A stretch of 64,000 nucleotides of DNA, taken from positions 44,748,754 to 44,812,753 of the forward strand of contig CM054145.1 in the NCBI GenBank assembly GCA_028751875.1, in the 5' to 3' direction. The stretch is from Rapana venosa (lineage: Eukaryota > Mollusca > Gastropoda > Neogastropoda > Muricidae). Positions 46,959-62,394 of the stretch are shown here, piece after piece. The first letter of the stretch is position 1. Every line of letters starts with the position of its first letter. Position numbers and translations under genes: made by a program. A model generated the notes under the pieces. The model did not search any database and was not told the origin of the DNA. It saw only the letters and a list, made by a program, of their open reading frames with translations.

Positions 46959-48317
46959 CACTTCCCCCACAGCAAACACTATTGACCTCCAACAGAGTAC
47001 ACTTTGTGAATACAACATCCTGTTCCTCTTCTTTGGGCTATTAAGGCTAGGTCATGCTGACACTGTCGACCCTTCTGCTTAATTTATCAACATCAGACCA
47101 CAAAAAGATGGGGGGAAAAGGTTATTTTTCTTCCAGAAATAAAAGGCAAAACATATACCAGAAAGATACCTGAGCCTACCTCAAGTGTTTACACTTTCAC
47201 AACCTGTAGTTCAGAACTGTGCAAATGACATAACACAGACTGTGAAAAAAAGGAGTCGTGAAGCTTTCTTGAAATAAGACAGGGGTGTGAAAAGGAAAGG
47301 CAGGGGGAAAAGAGAGATGGGAGGGGGAAAAAAGGCACTGTTGTCTGTCTGTAAACATTTTTGTTTGTTATAATTTGTATTTGTTCTGCTCTTGGCACCA
47401 TTATTCTTATTGAATTTGTTTGTTTCCTTGGCTATTTTTCCAAATCTTTCTCTTTTATTTCTAAACCGTATGTAGCATGGACACCAGTCACAGTTTCTGA
47501 ATGTCTGGCTGGTAATAGGCAGAACTTCATATTAGACTCCTGTGTTCTTGTCATGTCTGAACACATACTTTATAAGACATTGTGGCATTTGAAAAAGAAA
47601 AAAAAATGTTTAAAGAGCAAGAAAGGGATGGAAACCAGGAAATTCCCAGCACAGAATCTCCTCCAAGAGAGGACACTATTCCCACAGAACAAGTCAGAGG
47701 CATCTCCGTAAAGTAAATGAAGAAACAACAAACAATATCAAATCTACAAAAAGCTGACATCAAGTATGCAACAGATTTTTAAATTCTTAATTACCAACAC
47801 CCCACGCATAAGTTGAGTCCAGAAGATTGCTGTGAGCATTGGAGACACAAAGCGCCATGCAGTTCTCAACAAGCACAAGACATCCAGGCTGTGAAGCTAA
47901 CATGACAGTCGAACAAAACAGACTGTAGTTTCATTATGCACAAACCCACTGACCCGGCCCCATGTTTCCAATATTTAGACACACTTCTTACCTATCGGCC
48001 TCATGATACTAGGAATTTGAAGCACATATTTTCCTGCACGCAATGGTTGAACTACACGATGAACCATTCATATCAACATAAATATAATATATATATATAC
48101 AAAATAACAGAGCTAGCTAGTCATGAAAATTATTAGAAAACACAGGTGCAGTATCCTTCTGAACTGGGAATGCGTGTGTGTATGCGTACATGTGTGTGTG
48201 TTCATGTGAGAGGGGGAGAGACAGAGAGAAAGGGAGGGGGAGAGAGAGAGGGAGGGGGAGGAGAGAGGGAGGGAGAGAGAGAGAGGGAGGGAGAGAGAGA
48301 GAGGGAGAGAGAGAGGG

Positions 48318-48355
<38 letters not shown>

Positions 48356-51300
48356 AGAGAGGTGTAGGGACAGAGAGACAGACCATGTATTACGCTGTAT
48401 GTGGCAGAGGTGTACCAATATGAAATGGAAAAAGAAAAATAACAGCTAGTAACTAAAGAATTCAGAAAGGCAAAATGGCTGGGGTGAAATGCATAGCTGA
48501 AGAACAGATCTGTTTCAAGCCTTTATGTCTGTAAAACAATGAGCTTGATTTCTGTGTATCATTCAGGTCAATATCTCACCTCTTGATTTGATGACTGTGG
48601 GAATTTCTGGAAACCTATTACCTGCACACAGCATTTTGCAATCAATTGTTACTAATACAGGTGTGATTACGGTGTTACTCATCAGCAAATCTGTGGGGAA
48701 AAAAGGATATTTTGGTTTCTTAAGAATTAGGATGTGTGTGCTTCTCTATCCAAGGATATATGTGTGATTATGGAGTGGACGTCTTGGGTTTGTTTGTACA
48801 CACATGACAGACAAATGTGACAGTGCAAACATTGGGAATATAATGTGCGCTCTTGAACACATTTTGAGCAAAGCATTAATATGTACTATCATGAAAGTAT
48901 ATGCATCAGCATGTTTATGGGAGGAAGAAAAAGATGCAGAGACATGAACACAAGCCTGTCAGTTTTGTTTCCCTTCTCTGAGGCTTCCAATCCATTCTGT
49001 GCACCCAATACTTGGATAAAGCACAGTAGCTAACATGCTCATTCATTAAAATTTGTGTACATCACACGCGCACACACACACGCACGCGCACACACACACA
49101 CACACATATACACACGCACGCACGCACACACATACACACACACACTCACTCATTCACTTAATCACTCACTCATTCACTTAATCCCTCACTCACACATATA
49201 CAGTGGTTTAAGATAGAGCTGAACAGAGTGCTCAGGAAGGGAACATGGTTTGCACCTTTTTTGCTCCTGCCTTTTTTTTTAATTTTTAATTTTATTTTTT
49301 TATGCATAACTAATCATCTGCCGGGAAATCAGAACTGGTTATCATCTTCTTTAGACACGGGCGGTGCGCATGGACTTGGGCATGCACATCGTGTCACAGG
49401 TGCGCGCGCACACACGCACACACACACACAGGCTCACAAGATGAATAAATTTTGTGGCTTTTTTTTTATGTTTTTATTTTTATTTTTAGGGTACATATGT
49501 ATACTATACTGTAATCAACTTTATTTCTTTGGATGTATTTTGGTTAACGATCCACACGGTTGTTTATGTGACAACACGCACAATGTGCAGGAAGCTTGCC
49601 TTGCGTTTGTCAAGGATTGTCAGAATATCGGTGAATTTTGTTTGTATTATTTTTTCTTCTTCTTCTTATCTTAATGTTTCTCTTTTTTGCTTTAATCGTT
49701 TCTTTTTCTTTGTTACATGTTTGTCAAATGAATGTTGGTGTGATTTTGTTTACACACTCAACTTTACAGGCCATGTTTAGGTCTTGTTCTGTTTTGAAAA
49801 AAAATGTGTATGCCATGACTCAAGATGTGGAAATACTGTTCCTGATAATACTAAATGATTTGTCCATCTTAAAGAGTACATACATTATGAACAGGAAAAG
49901 ATATTTACTTCCTTTATCATAAACATTTACTACCTCTTATGGATAGTATTACCTTGCCTCAATGAATTGTCAGGGATTGGGAAATTTGTACAAACGAAGA
50001 GATGTGTTCCATTATTTGAAACAGAAAAAATGTTCAATATATTGTCTTCAAGACACACATTTTGATAAAAAGGTAGAAAAAATATGTAAGCTCGTATTGG
50101 AGATATAAATTTTTTTTGTGTGTTTTATAAATCAAATTGTAGAGGGGTTGCTATTTTTTTCTCAAAAAAATTTGAATTTAAGATACAGGATGTAAGTAGG
50201 GATCCAAACGGTAACTTCATAATAGTAAAATTTTCAACAATGGATAAAGATTTCCTTTTAGTTAATGTATATGGTCCAAATAGAGACAACCCACAGTTTT
50301 ATTTCACTCTAAAAGAGACAATTAAGTTGTATAAGATAAATAATATAATTGCCGTCGGGGACTGGAATATCGCACTTGACCCTAATCTAGACTGTAATAA
50401 TTATACACAAATTAATAATCCCAGAGCTAGAAAAGCACTTGAAACTTTTACAAAAGAACTGGCTCTGTCTGATATATGGAGTGAGTGTAATCCAGGTATA
50501 GGAGATATACATGGCGAAAAGCAACACACTGAAGCAAGGTCGCCTTGACTTCTTTCTATTGTCGGAATACCTTATTTGGTATTTTGAAAACACAGATATA
50601 CTCCCTGGATATCGTTCTGACCACTCATGATAACGCTTACTCTAAAATTTGAGAAAAAAAAAATAAGAAAGTTTTTGGAAGTTCAACTCTTCTCTTCTTA
50701 GAGATAGTCACTATGTAGAAGAAATAAACACAGAAATTTTGAACGTGATCAAAGAGTACGCAGACAAAAAATTATGACAAATCAGTAAAAAATGAAATTC
50801 CCAAAGCTGAAGTACAGCTATCGGCCCCAGATAAAATCTTTTTAGACTTTCTGCTGATGAAATTAGAGCTAAAACAATGGATATGCAATAATGAAGAAGA
50901 AAAAAACAAGAGAAAATGAAAATAAATTAATAAACGACATTGAACAACTAGAAAAGTTTAGAACATAAAAGAGACAATGAAATAACACAACTTAGAGAAA
51001 AAATAAAGAATTGGAAGAAATACGTCAAAAGAGAATGGGGGGGTGTTGCTGAGATCCAAAGCACGATGGATGCTGATGGTGAAAAGATATCCAAATATTT
51101 TTGTAATCTAGTAAAAGAAATTCATCAGTAAACGCATGTCAAAGCTATTAACGGGGGAATGATACAGTTATTGACAATCAGAAAGATATTGAAAAGAAGT
51201 TACAGCATTTTATTAGAGTCTCTACAGAAAGAGAAACATTGAACCATGTGAGTTGAACAGGTGGTTAAAAACTTACCCAAAATACAAGAAGAAGAACAAC

Positions 51301-54217
51301 AGCAGTTAGGTGGTAAAATAACTATTGAAGAAGCAGGATGTGCGTTAAAAATATGAAAAATGGAAAAAGCCCAGGAACAGACGGCTTTACGGTAGAATTT
51401 TTCAAGTTTTTTTGGAAAGAAATAGGTCATTTCATAGTAAGAGCACTTAATGAAAGTTACCAGGATGGTGAATTATCGGCTACACAGAAGGAAGGTCTAA
51501 TTATCTGTCTCCAAAGGGGACAAACCTAGAGAATACATTAAAAACTGGCGTCCAATAACCCTTCTTAATGTAGTTTATAAAAATTGGTTCTGCATGTATT
51601 GCAAACCGGATTAAAAGAATTCTGCCTACACTTATCAGCGAAGATCAGTAGGTTTTATGCCAAATAGATACATTGGTAATAATATTAGATTAATATATGA
51701 CCTGATTAAACTACCTGGATAAAAATAATCAGCCTGGGTTATTACTTAGTGTCGACTTTGAAAAAGATTCGACTCTTTAAGCTGGGATTTTATGTTCAAA
51801 GTCATGAAGGCATATGGTTTCGGTAGCAGTGTCTATCAATGGGTCAAAACATTCTATACAAATATAAAATCAACAGTCCTCGTAAATGGTAACAGTTCAA
51901 AAGGGTTTAGAATTGAAAGAGGGTGCAGGCAGGGTGATCCAATATCGCCTACTTATTTATTCTTAGTGCCGAGATTTTGGCTATAATGATTAAAGAAGAT
52001 ACATCAATTAAAGGAATACGCATTGGAGAGAAGAACATAAAATTTCCCAATATGCAGATGACACTCAATTGTTAAACATAGGAGATAAACTATCATTTGA
52101 ACATTCTATAATATTCTAGAGAAGTTTGGAAAAATTCAGGTCTTATCATGAATAGTGACAAAAGTCAAGTTATATGGCTTGGTAATAAAAAAAGAATCAA
52201 GTAGTGTGTTCTGTCCCCACCTAAAAATGACGTGGAATCCCCCCAAATTCAAGATTCTAGGAATTTGGTTTACCCCAAATCTAAAGGACTGTGAAAATAT
52301 GAACTACAATGATAGATTTTCTGAAATTAAAAAGCTATTTAAAGTTTGGTTACAAGAGTTATTACTCCACTTGGCAGAATTGCCATTTTAAAGTCTCTTA
52401 TATTGTCAAAACTTATTCACCTGTGGATGTTAATACCAGATCCACCTGACCATTTCATAAAAAGTCTACAAAAGCTATGTTTCCAGTTTGTTTGGAACAA
52501 TAAACAAGATAGAATAGGTAGAAAGACGGCTATTAAACCCGTTACTCAAGGAGGGATGAGCATACCTGATATAAGAAAATATTTATGCGCTGAAACTTAT
52601 ATGGATAAGAAAAATTAGAAATGTAAATCACAAATGGATAAGTATTGCAGAAAAAACATATCCACTTATCATGAACTTAGAAAGCTATGGATCAGATATA
52701 ACAGCCACATTTTCAAACATCAATCCTTTTTGGACACATACGTTTAAAGCTTATAGATTTTTCTCTCATTGCATTAGTCCCTCAAATGCACGAGAAATGC
52801 TCTCTGAACCAGTTTTTTACAATGAAAATATAACAGTAGGTAATAAAGTAATCAAACACACGTATTTAATACAGAAAGGTATATATTCTATTAAACACTT
52901 TCTCAATGAAAAGGTGAATTTATTAATTACAAAGATTTCAGTTCAAGCTGTGGCAGGCCTATTGACTTTCTTACATTTCATGGATGGATTTCCTCAATGA
53001 AACAGTACATAAGGAAAGCTGGCATACAAATAAGTGACAACATAAGTAATATTCAAGAGACACCCACAGTACTGTGGATCATTGATAGTGTAAATAAGGG
53101 GACAAAAAAGTATTATGAATATCTGGTATCAGACAAACAACTTCCAAACTGTTGCACAAAGTGGACAGAAAAATACATGAACATTTCCTTTGGAAAGATT
53201 CTTTGTAAAAATACAAAAAATTTAAAAGATGTAAAACTAAAATGGCTGCAAATGAGAATAATTCACCGCATCATTGCCACAAACGTGGTGTTGAATGCAA
53301 ATGGGTTTAGTGAACACAAACACTTTGTACTTTGTGTAATGAGACCAGAGACTCGATAGAACACTTTTTATGGGATTGTAAATATATTAGAATTTTTTGG
53401 ACAAGTTTAGAAACATGTTATTAAAGAACGATGCACAATGTCTGTAACATAACATTTTCTCGTAATTTAGTAATTTTTGGGGTAGACCAACACATTAAAA
53501 CAGATATGACCTTTGATTTATAATGTTGCTTGCAAAGTTACACATCTACAGATGCAAAATTGACAGACAAGTACCAACACTTTCTGTTTTTCAGGCACAG
53601 TACAAAATTAGATTTAAAACCGAGCAGTATAATGCAGAATTGCAAATAACCTTATGAAATTCGAAATAGAATGGAATCACTACAAATCATTGTTTTTTGT
53701 CACATAAAGGATGAATAAAACATCAGAAGACACACAGCTTTGGACAAAAAAAACACAACAAACATCCATCAAGCCCTCCTATAATGGGGGAGGGGATGGG
53801 AATGCAATTGAAAAATGTTTAATATTCTTCAGATAAGCATGGCATATGAATGTGTACTGTATAAAATGCCGTTGTGTATATATGTATGTATATATGTATG
53901 TATGTATGTTTGTATGTGTGTATGTATGTATGTATGCAGGAATGCTGTATATACGCTATTTCTTTGTTATGTCTAGTTAACGTTTATTGATATTGATAAT
54001 GCTTGTCATGCATATATGTATTTGTAACAACAAAAGAAATTTTAAAAAATTATTTTTTAAAAAAAATTGTGTACATATGCATAAATCTCAATTTAGCTGT
54101 CTGCTTTGTGTTTACTCATGTCTTTATTTATGTCCATTTAAGAAAAGATTTTCTTCACTAAAATCAAATGTCATGATTCTAGATTTAAATCTTTTCTGTC
54201 AACAAGCGCAATTTGAA

Positions 54218-54256
<39 letters not shown>

Positions 54257-57200
54257 ACACCAACAGCTGACCAAGCTTTTGACCTGGCCCATAGTGAAGG
54301 GCTTGAGTAACTACTAACCATGTAACACGAAATGACCTTTGGTTGTATGTTTCATGGTGGGGTAACCTGTGTTTTCTCAATGTTGGGACTGTCCTGTACT
54401 CATCATATGAATAGAATGACTTCATTACATACTCCTTCGGTTTTTATCTCTAGCATTCTACTACCATCATTCATTGCATCACACTGTACATCCCTCTCAG
54501 ATTTAATATTTTCTCCCCAAACTGTAAAAGTTACAGGAATAGTAATCGAGAAAGGTAAAGTTTTGTATCTTTTGTTCTCTCAGTACATGATTACCTATGC
54601 AAACTTCTCACCTCGTGACTTGGCAACATTGTGAGTTTCTGGAGCCCTGCTATAACCTGCACACATTCGCCACTTGGTGAATCAGTCAAGCCCTTCAGAA
54701 TGATGAGTACTTTCTACTTGAAGAAATCATATTATCTGACACCTACCACACCACTGATGTATTAAACCCCAATGTGTTATTTCCAAACTTGTGTACTGTA
54801 AAGGCAGTGAGGAAAAAAAAGAAGAAAAAAATTACTTTAAATCACTGACTGCATTTTCAAGAGAAGGATTCTTTTGTTGTGATGACGATGACATGTTGTT
54901 CAGCTGCCAAATTAATGGCATTGCTTTGTTAGATACTGGAGCACACAACTACTAGAAGCCGTTAGCTTCTTGTTGCTCCTCAGCATTTGTTCATCTTCTG
55001 CCATGTTTTATGAATACTGTGTGTGCGTGTGTGTGTGTGTGTGTGTGTGACAGACAGACAGACAGAGAATGTGTGTGCACATGCGCGTGCATGCATGCGT
55101 GTGTGTGAGCATGTGTGCATGCATGCGCACAGGTGTGTGCATGTGCATGTTTATGTGTGTGCACGTATGCATGTGTATGAGCGTGCACAGGCTTAAATAG
55201 ACATGAATGCACAGAAGCATGTATAATAATGTACCTGAGAGCATATACAATGGCAGGTGAGTATGCTACCCAAATATGTAAAAAGGCAGAAGAGCTTCCA
55301 AAACCCGAGTTCAAACAGCTTAAAGCTTCCCCACACTGATGGTACTTGGCACTGTTATATTGCAGCAGCATCATAGTTTCTATATTAATTATCACAGGAG
55401 TGGAGGACAACAGTTTCACAAAAATATGAAAAAAGTGCTGGTGAGTTCATTTGAATAGTAGTAACCCCCCAAAATGCACACACACCACTCTGTTAAAAGT
55501 TATGCAGTCAAACCCTCAGTTCAAATTCATATGTTATATCTTAGATTATCAAGGGCACCATGTAATGGGAAGTTTTACACTGAAAGATGGTTCATCTGCA
55601 AACACCAGAGTTTGTTGTTTCTTTCCCATGAAGTTTATAAATCTCTAGACTGAGCTGCCAATACCATTCCCAAACCAGTGAACATCAAACTGTTAACAGC
55701 AGCATGTATACTTTAACCAACAGCAAAAACACAGAGAACAAAATGTGACTAAGAGACAACAAAATATGACTAAGAGACAGAGTAAATGAGTGTGTTAAAA
55801 AGAAAGAAAGAAAGAAAGAAAAGAAAGTGAGGCTAAAACAAAGACAGAGTGTGATACAAAGACACAAGAATCAGAAGGAAAAGCTATGCAAGGTCAAGAC
55901 AAAATAAAGCACATTTCACAGAACACACTGTCCACTTCAACACAGGAGAATGTCTCTTGAATGCACACAAAGATGCCGGGACACGCACTAAAACTGTCAC
56001 TCACCCATTTCCTCATCACTCTTAATCCCCATGCTCACCCTCTCCTCATACTCCTTCCTTCTTTTTAATTTAAGCTACATACATAGTAACTAAGATTATT
56101 GTGGCTTGTGACAGACATTGAGGTCATAACATAAGATCAAGTTTTTACATGCAATGCACTGGGCCCCACATGCAAAAGGTTTGGGGGGGGTTTCCGAAAG
56201 GAGCGGTGACAGTATAAAAAAACCAAACCCAAATCAAAGTGATCTCCACACAAGATGGGTGATAGTTGGAAAAGATTTTCACAAAGATGGGGTGAGGGTG
56301 AGGGAAAGACAAAGTGTTCAGACAGGAGAAATGAGGGTTGGCGGGAGGTTGGGGAGGGGGGGGGGGGGAGTGTACTTCACAAAAGGGAGGGGAGGTGATG
56401 GTTAAGGAAACAAAAACAAAAAAAATCTGGAAAGGAAGGAGTGATGGCTGAAGAAAAAAGCGAGCAAACTGCAAAATTTAGGGACACGGTTGCTTCAAAA
56501 CACATACAGGGTGCGTGTGCCCAATACTGTGGTGTCAAGCTCCCCTTACCTTTAGGCCTGACAACACTGTGTGCTTCGGCTTCTTTTTTAGTCTCTGCAC
56601 ACAGGGAAAGTCAACATTTGCTGAAACATAACATTAACAACTCCACCCTTTACCCCCACCTAACTGAGTCGGTTTTTTTTTCTTTTTGCCTGACACTGTT
56701 GTGAGTTGCTTTGCTGGTTCTGTTCTATTTTCTGTACACATAATTATGACAGGTCAACATCACGCCAGACTGTAACATTATCAGGTGCAGGGCATTTCAA
56801 CTGCCATCTGTTCTCTGCACACCACCTATGCCGTTTGCTCCCTCAGAAGAGTATTTCGTACTACCATATCCTGTACTGCCCTGGACCAACAACAAAAAAC
56901 CCCACAATCACCAAGAAACTGTTTTTCTTCTCCACAAGTACCGTAGTTGATTGAATTATGTTGTGACTGGGGCTGCCACAGACACATCTCTGTGCTGGCT
57001 TGCCCCTGCCGTGGAGAATATATAAGGAAATGACTACTTGTTAACAAACCCTTCTTACAGCCAGACAGACAGAAAGACAGTAAGGATATGGGAAGTCAGA
57101 CAGAAAGACAGACAGAAAGACAGTAAGGATATGGGCAGTCAGACAGAGAGACAGAAAGACAGACAGAAGGATACAGGCAGTCAGACAGAGAGACAGACAG

Positions 57201-59630
57201 AGAGACAGACAGAAAGACAGACAGAGAGACAGAAAGACAGAAGGATACAGGCAGCCAGACAGAAAGACAGAGACCGAAGGATACAGGCAGCCAGACAGAA
57301 GGATACAGGCAGCCAGACAGAAAGACAGAAGGATACAGGCAACCAGACAGAAAGACAGACAGACAGAAGGATACAGGCAACCAGACAGAAAGACAGACAG
57401 AGAGAAGGATATAGGCAACCAGACAGAAAGACAGACAGAGAGAAGGATATAGGCAACCAGACAGAAAGACAGACCGACAGAAGGATATAGGCAACCAGAC
57501 AGAAAGACAGAAGGATATAGGCAACCAGACAGAAAGACAGACAGAGAGAAATATTCCAATTTGCCAATGAGAGATGATTTTTGGTTGGTCCAGAGAACAC
57601 CATAATATAAAACATTGTATCAATCATCCAAACTGATAAAGAGAAACAAACGGTATCCTAAAATGTTTTAAAGGGAATTACAAAGTTTTATGGAAATGAG
57701 CAGGCTGATGTAAAAAGAAAGTATTCATTTATTTACTTATTTTTTAGAAGCAATCTAGAAACAGAAACAGTTTACAGCCCAAGCCCACCTTGAGACTCCA
57801 CAACAATGCTGGGTGGTGGTGGAACTTTCTTCTTCTCTGCAAACATCAGATTTATCAATTGACGATGACATTCAAATCATTACAACAAAATTCCTCTGCC
57901 TCTATCCCTCTGGAAAAGTGTTGGTCAAGAGCTAATTAAACAATTGAAACCTTTCAAGAGATGAAGTTGATTTCTCTCCAGGTTTTCTGGGTTTTTCCCC
58001 CCACTTATCTTTTGACTGTTGGGTTTGTTTGCAACAAAAATCCAGAAGGAAAAATAAAAACAATTTTCCTATATATAGCAGATGCTCGCTTGTTGATGTG
58101 CATGAATCAGTCTGTGTGCAAGTACAAGCAGAGTGAACTTAAAGACTTGTATCCTGTGTTTGCATTTCATATTCTTTTGCTGTAAGACTGTGCTCACCAT
58201 CATAAATTCATTACTAGTGAGTAATCCTGCCTCAGCTGATATTACAATGCAAACTTATTTCATATCACTAATCCTTTTTCATGAGATAACCTTGTGTTTT
58301 CATTATGTGCACACACTGTTTCATTTCTGTCTACATGAATATATAGTAACTAGATAAATTTTGCAGTAGTCTAGATACAGAACCTGTTTCTGAAAACATA
58401 TCATTAAAACATAATTCTAACTTTTCTTGATCATCACAGAAGTTCTTAGCAATGCACATAGGTGAAATCACATAAAAGTTTAATGAGAAACCCAAAATAA
58501 ACCACATACAGATGCAATTCCACCCATGATACTCTCATCAAATGAAATGTAGATTTGACAAAGAGATATACACGCAGACAGATGGTTTTGTCAAAAGGTT
58601 CCTCTCACAATTAATAGTGATTAGTGTAACTGGCCTCCAACAGTCTTATTTTGAGTGGGAAGCAAATATTTTTATTGGCACACTTACTTGGAAGTTAGTA
58701 TTGGAGGGGAAAAAACTATCATAGATAAGAAGCAAATGTTTTTAGTGACACACTTACTCTAAGTTAGTATTGGAGGAAAAATCCCATTATGATCCTTCAC
58801 TTTGTAGACAACACAGATGGCCTGCCAGGCAGTGAACAAGAATTCATGGAATTTGTTGAAAGACTGGGCAAAACATCAACGAAAGACTGGTGTGGAAATC
58901 AGTACCAAAAGGACCAAACTCATAGCCAACCACCATCACATATATGAATATGTCTTGACAAGACAAACCACACAGTGCCTGGATTAAATCATTTCAATAG
59001 AAAAGCAGAAGAAAACATTGAGAAGGAGTGCACAGCTCAGATGCAGTGCTTCAGCACTCACATGCAGTTCTGAACTCTCTTCTCTCACCTCTTGACTGGA
59101 TGACACTGTCAGCTTTGGGAGCAGTTCTCTTTTCTGTACATACAGCCAATCCACAGAACTTGGAAATAAGATGCTCATGGAGGTCAATGTGAATGTTGAA
59201 GACATAATCTGCTTTTCTGTTTGTGCATTTGTGGTACAAAAACTTGTGAATGTGTACTGATACTCAGCCTGACCCATTTGTTTTTCTTCTTCTTCTTTGA
59301 ATGCTCAGACAGCAACTATTGTTATTTGTTTGTAGTACATAGCTTTTTTTTCATATTTATGTAATGTTCAGCATTTTTTTAATCCAAAGCTGGTGAACCA
59401 GACCAAACTGCAGAAACCCCTGGATACTACTACTGCTTAATTAAGTGTTCTTTAAGTCCACTGTCTAAGCGATGCAAAACAAATCAAAGGAAAAACATCC
59501 AAAGTGAATGTCTTAATAAGACAAAGGTGATATTTTATCAAAGTCAAGTTCATTTACTGACACTTACAGTTTTTAAAAACCTGACAGCCAGATTTCTTCT
59601 TTAATGCAACCCACCCCCACCCACATGCAC

Positions 59631-59663
<33 letters not shown>

Positions 59664-60999
59664 TTTATGGCTATTTTCACAAGCAGTTGCCTCTTCTACA
59701 CCTCCCCAGGAACAAATTTTACGTTGATGAGTCATTTGACAGAATATCAATGGTCAGTCTTGAACTAACACTTTATAAGATATGTAGTCCAACTTCACAC
59801 ACCCATGACCAAAGTGGGTCCCCCCCTCCCCACTTCCCAGTCTTAAGACTACTGTTACATGAAATGTACGACACCAAGCAACCCATGACAAAGTGTTTGG
59901 TTAGTCCTCAAGCTTCTGTCATATACAATGAGTAATCAACACCCCACTCTTAACAATAAATATTTTGTTAGCCATAAGACTATTCCAAGCCAAGCTAGTC
60001 ACACCCAATCAAAGCAAAAGTGGCCTGTGAGCATCTGTTATTGCCGGACTACCAGCAGCCTACATCAGCAACCCATGGTAGGAGTAAAAAATATTATTTG
60101 AACAGATCACCTGTATTTATGATTCAGAACTTCTCTGAAGCCCCCACTGTGCACTAAATATCCACTGTCAATTTGACTAGAGCACATTGCTATGGTAAGA
60201 TGTCCTGCATTAAGTGTCTTTGGTTTGATTTGAAATGCTTCTTTGGATGAGATGAGATGACATGGGGTGTGTATAGCTCCATGTACCCAAGAAATTAATG
60301 AAAATGAGAAGTCAGACTTGAAGTGCAAAGTCAGAAGGCAGGTGCATATCATACACTAGAAATGGTAGTGATTCTGAGCTCTCCTTATAAATCTTGCTCA
60401 CCTACAGGCTTGATGGCATTGACCTTCTTGGTTTCAAGTCCATTTTTACTTCCTGCACAACATTGTACATTTATCTCAATTCCACAACACAAAGGGGAGA
60501 TGCTGTATAGTAATTAAGCAATTCTGTTTTGTCAGCACTTTACATCTCATTTCACCTTTTCTCTCATGAGAACATGAATCCAAAGCAAATATATATACAA
60601 AAGTATCAGGAAATGGATAAAACAGTGTATGATGACAAACAATGTATAATGAGAACATATTTTCTGTTGGACACACCACACATGACACCTATGAAACAGA
60701 AGTGAGGGAATTCTCAGTTAACTACATCCCACTGCTATAGAGGATTGCGATTTGACATGACAATGTCACACATTACATGATGCACAGCCAGCATGGTAAG
60801 TAACATTGCTTCAACAGGAGGCTTTGGACATTAACGTCATCTCGTTTATGACACTGCCACTTGGCAAGCACATCTTGGCAAAACACTGTACCTCCTCCAA
60901 TCTACATTACCAACTTGGAGCCCTCTATGCCGATTCACTTTTGGTTTGAGTTTTCTCCGTCACAACAGAAGATTTTCAGTTTGAAAAGAATCTACAAAT

Positions 61000-61039
<40 letters not shown>

Positions 61040-62352
61040 AATAATATTATATATATTATAATAATAATAATAATAAAGATTTCTCTCAAAAAATGTCCTT
61101 CCATCTTTTGACTTCTGTCTTGCACAAAACTGCAGATTTGATAAATTATTTCTCATCTCAAGGTATGGGTAACAGTGTACAATACATCGATCACATGTCA
61201 AACAGTTGTCATCATTTTCTAAAAAGCAAGCTCGGACAGAGTTTTTCCAGTGCCAGTTACTCAAATAAAAAAAATCTGTCACAGTTAAAAGGATGGTGCT
61301 GTTCCAACTGCCACCACACAATTCAAGTGATCACAGGGACACCCACACAAACACAACACAAAGTAAAGAACCTGGCCTCCCACTTGATAACATTGTTAAT
61401 CAATTGAGAAAACAGGGTAAGTCAGCACCAACTTCCCCCAGGAATCAGAACCAGAGGCAAACTTGTGATAAGAGAAAAGAAAAAGAAGAGCCAGATTCCA
61501 TGTCCAGATAAAGATTTAAATAATCTTTAATCAACCAAAAAGATTTAGCATCAAATCAAATACAATGAGCTGGTTAGGTGCGGAGAGAGAGAGACAGACA
61601 GACAGAAAGACAGAGAGACATAGACAAACACAGACAGACAGACAGGCAGACAGAGAAGCAGATAGACAAAGACAGAAACAGACAACAGCTGTAGGTTCCA
61701 GCCAGCCAAAATGTGACATTACGTTTTGTCCATCAACTAAACTTTGGTTATTGTAATATATCACAAGCACCACGTTGTCCACAGAAATCAGAAAGTGATG
61801 AAGGTATAGCAAGTGGCTGCACATTGAATCAGTTAGTAGCATTCACGCTGTGCAAAAATCAGCTTGAGTTTCTCACCCTTTGAGATGAGGGCAACACTCT
61901 TCACTTCTGGGGTGGCAGTGCTATGGCCTGCACACAGGGGCAGTATTGTATTTTTATGTTTTTTTAATTTAATTTTATTTTTTCATTTTACTCTTTTATT
62001 TTGAGTATAATGGAATAAGCACTTATGTGCTTTTTTCCCACCCAATCCCAATGTGTATGCAGTTTTGTAAATTCTGTCATCTGTTCCCACCAGCACACAA
62101 TGGCCTACTCTTCTGAAAAGCCGAAAAGGATTTTAACATGTGCACAAGATGTTCTGCGTGCGTTCGCACACAGGGCCTCAGTTTATAGTCTCATCCGAAG
62201 GACTTTTGGGGAGAGTAGAGTCTGCACTGATGTTAACTCCAGGGGAAAAAAATCCCCTTGAACAGGAATTGAACCTGGGTCATCAGATTGTGAGCGCAAT
62301 GTTCAAATCACTAGGCTATCCCGTCCCCCCCCCCTTCCCCCCGCAAACACAC

Positions 62353-62394
<42 letters not shown>

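Noticed and set aside
57041..57627. Long open frames (up to 175 codons) on both strands
   Set aside because: They are the repeat unit read in different frames (Ser-Val-Phe-Leu / Asp-Arg-Lys-Thr patterns); no start context, splice site or family.
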